Positions 59,613 through 64,000 of a stretch of DNA of 64,000 bases are shown piece after piece. The DNA is from CAWDNM01 sp964521195. GTDB taxonomy: Bacteria > Actinomycetota > Coriobacteriia > Anaerosomatales > JAAXUF01. The notes beneath the pieces are model-generated. The model ran no database searches, was not told the origin of the DNA, and worked only from the letters and a program-made list of their open reading frames with translations. Position numbers and translations under genes: made by a program. Location of the stretch: positions 62,001 through 126,000 of the forward strand of contig CAZFRE010000005.1 of NCBI GenBank assembly GCA_964521195.1, read 5' to 3'. How positions within the stretch are numbered: the first letter of the stretch is position 1; each line of letters starts with the position of its first letter.

Positions 59613-61205
59613 ATGAATCTGCAGTGTCCGAAGGGGAGTGACGTAACCCAAACGGCCAACCGGTCGAAGGACATCGTTCCGGGTTCCGGCCTGTGTGCCC
59701 GGTGCGTGGACGGTTGCCGAGGGAACTGCGAGGTATTCAAGTCCTCGTTTCGCGGCCGAGAGGTGATCTATCCCGGCCCGTTCGGCGAGATCACCGCGGG
59801 TGGCGACAAGGACTATCCGATCGACTATTCACACCTCAACATCCAGGGTTACGCGCTTGGCGCGAAGGGCCTGCCCGACGGTGTGGAGGGGACTCCGGAC
59901 AACACGCTGTTCCCGCTGGTGAGCACCGAGACTGAGTTCGGGCACACGAACAAGGTCAAGATGAAGGTCCCGATCTTCACCGGAGCGCTCGGCTCCACCG
60001 AGATCGCGCGCAAGAACTGGGAGCACTTCGCCGTCGGCGCAGCCATCTCGGGCGTCTCGATCGTCTGTGGCGAGAACGTCTGCGGCATCGACCCCGAGCT
60101 CGAGCTCGACAAGCACGGCAAGGTCGTCAACGCTCCGGACATGAAGCGGCGCGTGGAGTCCTTCCGTCGCTACCAGCAGGACGGGTACGGCGACATCCTC
60201 GTGCAGATGAACGTCGAGGACACGCGCTTGGGTGTGGCCGAGTACTGCGTCGAGAAGCTCGGCGTGACCACGATGGAGCTGAAGTGGGGCCAGGGCGCCA
60301 AGTGCATCGGCGGCGAGATCAAGGTCAACAGCCTCGATCGCGCGCTCGAGCTGCAGCGCCGCGGCTACTTGGTCACACCCGACCCGAGCGACCCAGCGAT
60401 ACAGGCCGCCTTCAAGGACGGCGCGATCCGTCAGTTCGAGCGCCACAGCCGCCTCGGCTTCGTCGAGGAGGAGGCGTTCTACGCTGAGGTGCAGCGGCTT
60501 CGCGATCTTGGCGTGCAGCGTGTGACGCTCAAGACCGGGGCCTACCCGATGCGCGAGCTCGCCATGGCGATGAAGTGGGCGAGCAACGCCAAGATCGACC
60601 TGCTGACCATCGACGGCGCCCCCGGCGGGACCGGCATGAGCCCGTGGCGCATGATGGAGGAGTGGGGCGTCCCCACCTTCTACCTGCAGTGCATGGCCAA
60701 CGAGCTCGCCGAGAAGCTCGCCCAGCAGGGTGCGTTCGTTCCCGACATCGCGATTGCCGGCGGCTTCTCGACCGAGGATCACGTGTTCAAGGTCCTCGCG
60801 CTGGGCGCGCCTCACACCAAGGCCGCCTGCATGGGTCGTGCGCTCATGATCCCGGGTTTCGTCGGTAAGAACATCGAGATCTGGATGAAGGAACAGGACC
60901 TGCCCAAGTCCGTCGCCGCGTTCGGGACGACGAAGGAGGAGATCTTCGTCACCTACGAGACCCTCAAGGCCGAGTACGGCGCCGAGGCCGACATGTTCCC
61001 CATGGGAGCGCTCGGCATCTACACCTACTCCGACAAGATCCGCGTGGGGCTCCAACAACTCATGAGCGGTTCGCGCAACATGCGGCTCGACACCATCAGC
61101 CGCAGCGACGTTATGGCGCTGACGCGCGAGGCCTCAGAGATCTCTGGCATCCCGTTCGTGATGGACGCGTACCGCGATGAGGCGATGCGCATCATCGAGG
61201 GCTAG
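59613..61205 (+). CDS. FMN-binding glutamate synthase family protein
   Basis: The 530-residue protein matches the FMN/synthase domain of GltB: FTGALGSTEIARKNWEHFAV, the block ELKWGQGAKCIGGEIK, LLTIDGAPGGTGMSPW and AGGFSTEDHVFKVLALGA. There is no N-terminal glutaminase domain and no C-terminal GXGXG domain. The N-terminus has a cysteine cluster CARCVDGCRGNC that could bind an iron-sulfur centre. This is the stand-alone kind seen in archaea and some anaerobes. It stands divergent to glnA, so a role in ammonia assimilation is likely, though no partner subunit is beside it. Confidence 0.85.
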   Translation: MNLQCPKGSDVTQTANRSKDIVPGSGLCARCVDGCRGNCEVFKSSFRGREVIYPGPFGEITAGGDKDYPIDYSHLNIQGYALGAKGLPDGVEGTPDNTLFPLVSTETEFGHTNKVKMKVPIFTGALGSTEIARKNWEHFAVGAAISGVSIVCGENVCGIDPELELDKHGKVVNAPDMKRRVESFRRYQQDGYGDILVQMNVEDTRLGVAEYCVEKLGVTTMELKWGQGAKCIGGEIKVNSLDRALELQRRGYLVTPDPSDPAIQAAFKDGAIRQFERHSRLGFVEEEAFYAEVQRLRDLGVQRVTLKTGAYPMRELAMAMKWASNAKIDLLTIDGAPGGTGMSPWRMMEEWGVPTFYLQCMANELAEKLAQQGAFVPDIAIAGGFSTEDHVFKVLALGAPHTKAACMGRALMIPGFVGKNIEIWMKEQDLPKSVAAFGTTKEEIFVTYETLKAEYGAEADMFPMGALGIYTYSDKIRVGLQQLMSGSRNMRLDTISRSDVMALTREASEISGIPFVMDAYRDEAMRIIEG

Positions 61206-61283
61206 GTCCGTACCCAGATCCAACAGATGCACGCCCGGCTCACACTGCGAGCGGGGCGGGCTCATGATTCCGCCCAGTACGGG

Positions 61284-61312
61284 AGAAGGGCCCCGCGTTG
61301 CGGGGCCCTTCT
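61284..61312. terminator. Bidirectional hairpin between converging genes
   Basis: AGAAGGGCCCCGC and GCGGGGCCCTTCT form a perfect 13-base stem around GTT. It lies between the glutamate-synthase-like gene and the leftward cytochrome gene. The short TTCT/AGAA ends serve either direction. Confidence 0.75.
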
Positions 61313-61343
61313 GAGTTCGTGGCGTCGCCTCTGAAAGCGTGCG

Positions 61344-64000
61344 CTAGCCGAGGAATCGCAGCGCGTACTTGATGCGCCTCCAGTGGGAAGCCGGGTCCCA
61401 TTCCGGCTTGAGCGTCTCGGCGTCGTCGCTGAACACCGTGACGCCACCCTCCGAGATGCTGATGTTGTCGATGCACCAGCCGGGATTCGATGCCCCGGCG
61501 GTGTTCGTGTAGCGGAATCGCAGGCTGACCGACTGTCCGGCATACGCAGAGAGATCGTAGACGGCCGGGCGCCAGCTGCCGGCCACGCCGGAGTACACGG
61601 ATACGGGCGAGCCACCCTCTGTGCCACTGAGTTGCGTCCATGTGGAGCCGTCCGTGGAGATCTCGACGTAGCCGAAGTCGCCCGTGCCCAGCGAGTAGTT
61701 GGTCATGAAGTCCAACTGAGGCGCCCCGGCGGGCAGCGTGATCGGCTTGAGTGTGAGGTTCCTCGTCGTGGGGCTGTACTCCTCGCCATAGGGGTCACCC
61801 ATGAGTGAAGACCACATGTTGTCACCCTGGTAGGCATTGAACGGGTTGTAGCTCGGATTGCCGAGAACCTGACCGTAATAGGCGTAGGTGTTCGGGTACA
61901 CGTGGCACCGGTCGTAGCAGTACTGGGTGTAGATGGCTTGCGAGAAGACGCCGGTCGACGTCTCCGGCGTGCGCAGATAGTCGCCGTAGTGGTGCGCCTG
62001 TCCACCGCCGCGGGGCGGCTGCGGGTAGGACGTGTTCGGCGTGTTGACCTTGAGCAGAACCTCGGTGACGCCGATGTTGGCCGTGTCAGCGGCGGTCTGC
62101 CGGACGCCGAAGGCGCGCAGACCGTTGGCGCTGTTGGGGTCGTTGAGGTCCGTGGGCGTCCACGCCACACCGGTCTTCGGGTTGGTGGTGAACGTGTGGG
62201 AGTACTGGGTGTACGCGGCGGTGCTCGGGTTCGTCACCGCAGCGGGACTCACGTACGTCGTGCCGCCGACGTTGAGCACGACGGTCATGCGCGAGTTCGT
62301 CGTCCCCGTCGTGAGCTTCATCGCGCGGAACAGGACCTGCACGTTGGTGACCGTCGTCGTGTTCGGGTTCAGCCACCAGAAGCCCTTACCGAAGAGCGCC
62401 TCGGCGTTGGTTGACGCGAACTGGAGATACGAGGTGGCTCCGTCATTCGACGTGAGCGTGCTGAAGTTGTCGCTGCCGCTGCCTCCGACACGGGTGACCG
62501 TTCCCGCCGACGAGAAGTCGCTGCCCGGCTTGACGACGGTGCCCTTGGAGTACGGCGGGTCATACCACCCCGTGCCGTGACATGTCAGGCACTCGTTCGC
62601 GTCCGCGCGCGTGGTGCGGTCTTCGTTGTGGCAGACCGGGCAGCCCTTGTCCGGCAGCTCCTCGTGAAGGGTGGCCAGGTTTCCGACATCGTGACAGACG
62701 ACCTGTCCCGCAGCGGGCGATGGCGTGCAGCCGAACGCGTACGTGCTGTCGCCGTACCACCCTCTGACGGGGAAGTTGGCGGTGTACGCGCGGGTGAACG
62801 CATCGCTGCCGGCGTGGCTGCCACCCGGAGTCAGGTGAGTCGACGGAGCCACGGTCGGATGGCAGTCGTCGCACGCCCTGCTCCAGCCCGCCGGCTGGAG
62901 GCCGGGAACCAGTGTCGTATGGCAGTCCGCGCATGCGGTGGTCTTCGCGGTGACCTCGGCATCGTGCGCCGGCTTGAGTTCGGCGGTGTGGCACGCGACG
63001 AGGCACCCCTCGGTGCTCTCATGAAGCGCGGCGTCGTAGCCGTGTGGTGCGAGCCGGTCGGGGTGGCAGGTCGCACACTCCTTCGTCGAAGGCATCGAGT
63101 TGGGCGAGTGGCAGACCCGGCAACCGGTGCGAGTCCCCGACGGCGTGTCCGTCGAGGCTGCCGAGTGGATCGCGCCCAAGTCGGTGCCGGAGTGACAACC
63201 GGTGTCGATGCAGCTGGGAGTGGGGTCGCTCACGTCGTGCGCCGACGTCATGTTGGCGTGCGCTTCGGTAGCCGAGCCGGTCACGTGGCAACCGGTCTGC
63301 GCGCACTTCTTGTCCCATGCCGCGCCCGCGAGTGCGTCAACGACGACGCTGGACGGTGTCAGGTGGCAGTTGGCACACCGCGCGGTGGCGGAGGACGCCG
63401 TGGAGCGATGGTGCTCGACCTGTATGTTCGGGGTGTGGCAGTCCGCACAGTCCTGGCCCGAGAAGTCCGAGGCATGCCCCGTCTCGTGGCCGGCGTCGGC
63501 GTGGCAGCCGCCGCAGGTTCGATCCTGGTTCTCGATCGCGGTGACGATGCGGGGCTCGGTGCTCTCGTGGCACGAGGCGCAGGTGCGCGTGCCGCCGGTG
63601 TTGTGCAGCACGATGTGCTCGGCGGAGATGCTGCCCGCGTGGCAGTGCAGGCACTCCGGCTCCATCACGCTCTCGTGCATGGCATCGTGGCCGGAGAGCA
63701 TCTGCCCGTGGCAGGTCTGGCACTGCTTGTCACCGGCGGCGATCGCCGCGACCACGGCGGGGGCACTGCTCTTGTGACACGTGTCGCACGTTGCTCGGCT
63801 CGCCGGCTTGATCGGTGTGTTGATGTGCTCGTCGAGCAGGTTCGCCGCGACGTGGCAGCCGGACTTGGCGCAGAACGGCGCCGGCGCGCTGGCGTGAGCC
63901 GAGGTGTGGTCTACGCCCACATGGCACGTCGCGCACGCGGTCTGGTGCGTGGCGATGGCTCCCACGACGTTCGGGTCGGTAGACAGGTGGCACGTCGCGC
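61344..64000 (-). CDS. Large multiheme c-type cytochrome with beta-sandwich domains, 5' end outside window
   Basis: Reading leftwards the frame is open from the window edge, so the N-terminus is missing; about 885 residues are seen. The first 520 hold fourteen complete CXXCH motifs (CATCH, CLHCH, CGGCH, CDDCH, CLTCH and others), three CX4CH (CAKSGCH, CAQTGCH, CIDTGCH) and a CX3CH (CLVACH); another CX3CH, CYDRCH, is later. Residues of about 535-690 look like a beta-sandwich domain, and the last 120 resemble the MAM/immune-inhibitor-A type fold (DGSTWTQLSG, WRPAVYDLSAYAGQ, GWCIDNISI). It is probably a surface electron carrier with binding modules. The end is clean, before a strong hairpin. Confidence 0.9.
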   Translation of the reverse strand, partial: ATCHLSTDPNVVGAIATHQTACATCHVGVDHTSAHASAPAPFCAKSGCHVAANLLDEHINTPIKPASRATCDTCHKSSAPAVVAAIAAGDKQCQTCHGQMLSGHDAMHESVMEPECLHCHAGSISAEHIVLHNTGGTRTCASCHESTEPRIVTAIENQDRTCGGCHADAGHETGHASDFSGQDCADCHTPNIQVEHHRSTASSATARCANCHLTPSSVVVDALAGAAWDKKCAQTGCHVTGSATEAHANMTSAHDVSDPTPSCIDTGCHSGTDLGAIHSAASTDTPSGTRTGCRVCHSPNSMPSTKECATCHPDRLAPHGYDAALHESTEGCLVACHTAELKPAHDAEVTAKTTACADCHTTLVPGLQPAGWSRACDDCHPTVAPSTHLTPGGSHAGSDAFTRAYTANFPVRGWYGDSTYAFGCTPSPAAGQVVCHDVGNLATLHEELPDKGCPVCHNEDRTTRADANECLTCHGTGWYDPPYSKGTVVKPGSDFSSAGTVTRVGGSGSDNFSTLTSNDGATSYLQFASTNAEALFGKGFWWLNPNTTTVTNVQVLFRAMKLTTGTTNSRMTVVLNVGGTTYVSPAAVTNPSTAAYTQYSHTFTTNPKTGVAWTPTDLNDPNSANGLRAFGVRQTAADTANIGVTEVLLKVNTPNTSYPQPPRGGGQAHHYGDYLRTPETSTGVFSQAIYTQYCYDRCHVYPNTYAYYGQVLGNPSYNPFNAYQGDNMWSSLMGDPYGEEYSPTTRNLTLKPITLPAGAPQLDFMTNYSLGTGDFGYVEISTDGSTWTQLSGTEGGSPVSVYSGVAGSWRPAVYDLSAYAGQSVSLRFRYTNTAGASNPGWCIDNISISEGGVTVFSDDAETLKPEWDPASHWRRIKYALRFLG

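Overview
The window is about 64 kb of high-GC, gene-dense bacterial chromosome with short intergenic gaps, many GTG starts and many 4-base start/stop overlaps. Several traits point to a deep-branching, probably anaerobic actinobacterium of the Coriobacteriia type: high GC, a tryptophan T-box leader, a PdtaS/PdtaR-like kinase and ANTAR regulator pair, an hisZ-dependent short HisG, and large multiheme c-type cytochromes at both ends. I cannot fix the genus from sequence alone.

Left part (1-8.5 kb): the 3' end of a multiheme cytochrome overlaps a membrane-anchored NHL-repeat protein, followed by a FAH-family enzyme, an MFS transporter, a YerC-like TrpR-family protein and dnaE. From 8.6 to 19.8 kb lies the histidine pathway (hisZ-G-D-C-B-H-A-F ... 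I-E). It is interrupted after hisF by two zinc-ribbon membrane proteins and an orphan periplasmic binding protein. A degenerate HtpX-like protein, a cell-wall amidase and a small zinc-finger protein follow.

22.2-30.9 kb is a complete tryptophan operon behind a textbook T-box with a UGG specifier: trpE, a trpG-trpD fusion, trpC, trpB2, trpF, trpB1 and trpA. It therefore carries two different tryptophan synthase beta chains. 31-45.6 kb holds an NlpC/P60-like protein, TspO/MBR, NadE, a GNAT enzyme, an archaeal-type class I aldolase, accD-accA-pfkA, an LsrF-like aldolase with a zinc dehydrogenase, perR-katG with a PerR-box-like site, and a UvrD/PcrA-type helicase.

45.9-53.4 kb is an F-type ATP synthase operon and the most unusual part of the window. 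It has two different b-type subunits and no separate delta gene. A delta C-terminal-like domain appears fused to the N-terminus of alpha, beta is lengthened, and epsilon is only 85 residues. I rank this as the best candidate for something not well described. The right end has an MFS transporter, tRNA-Leu(CAA), the PdtaS/PdtaR-like pair, an Lrp regulator with a LysE exporter, divergent glnA and FMN glutamate-synthase genes with direct repeats between them, and the 3' part of a second multiheme cytochrome carrying beta-sandwich-like adhesion domains.
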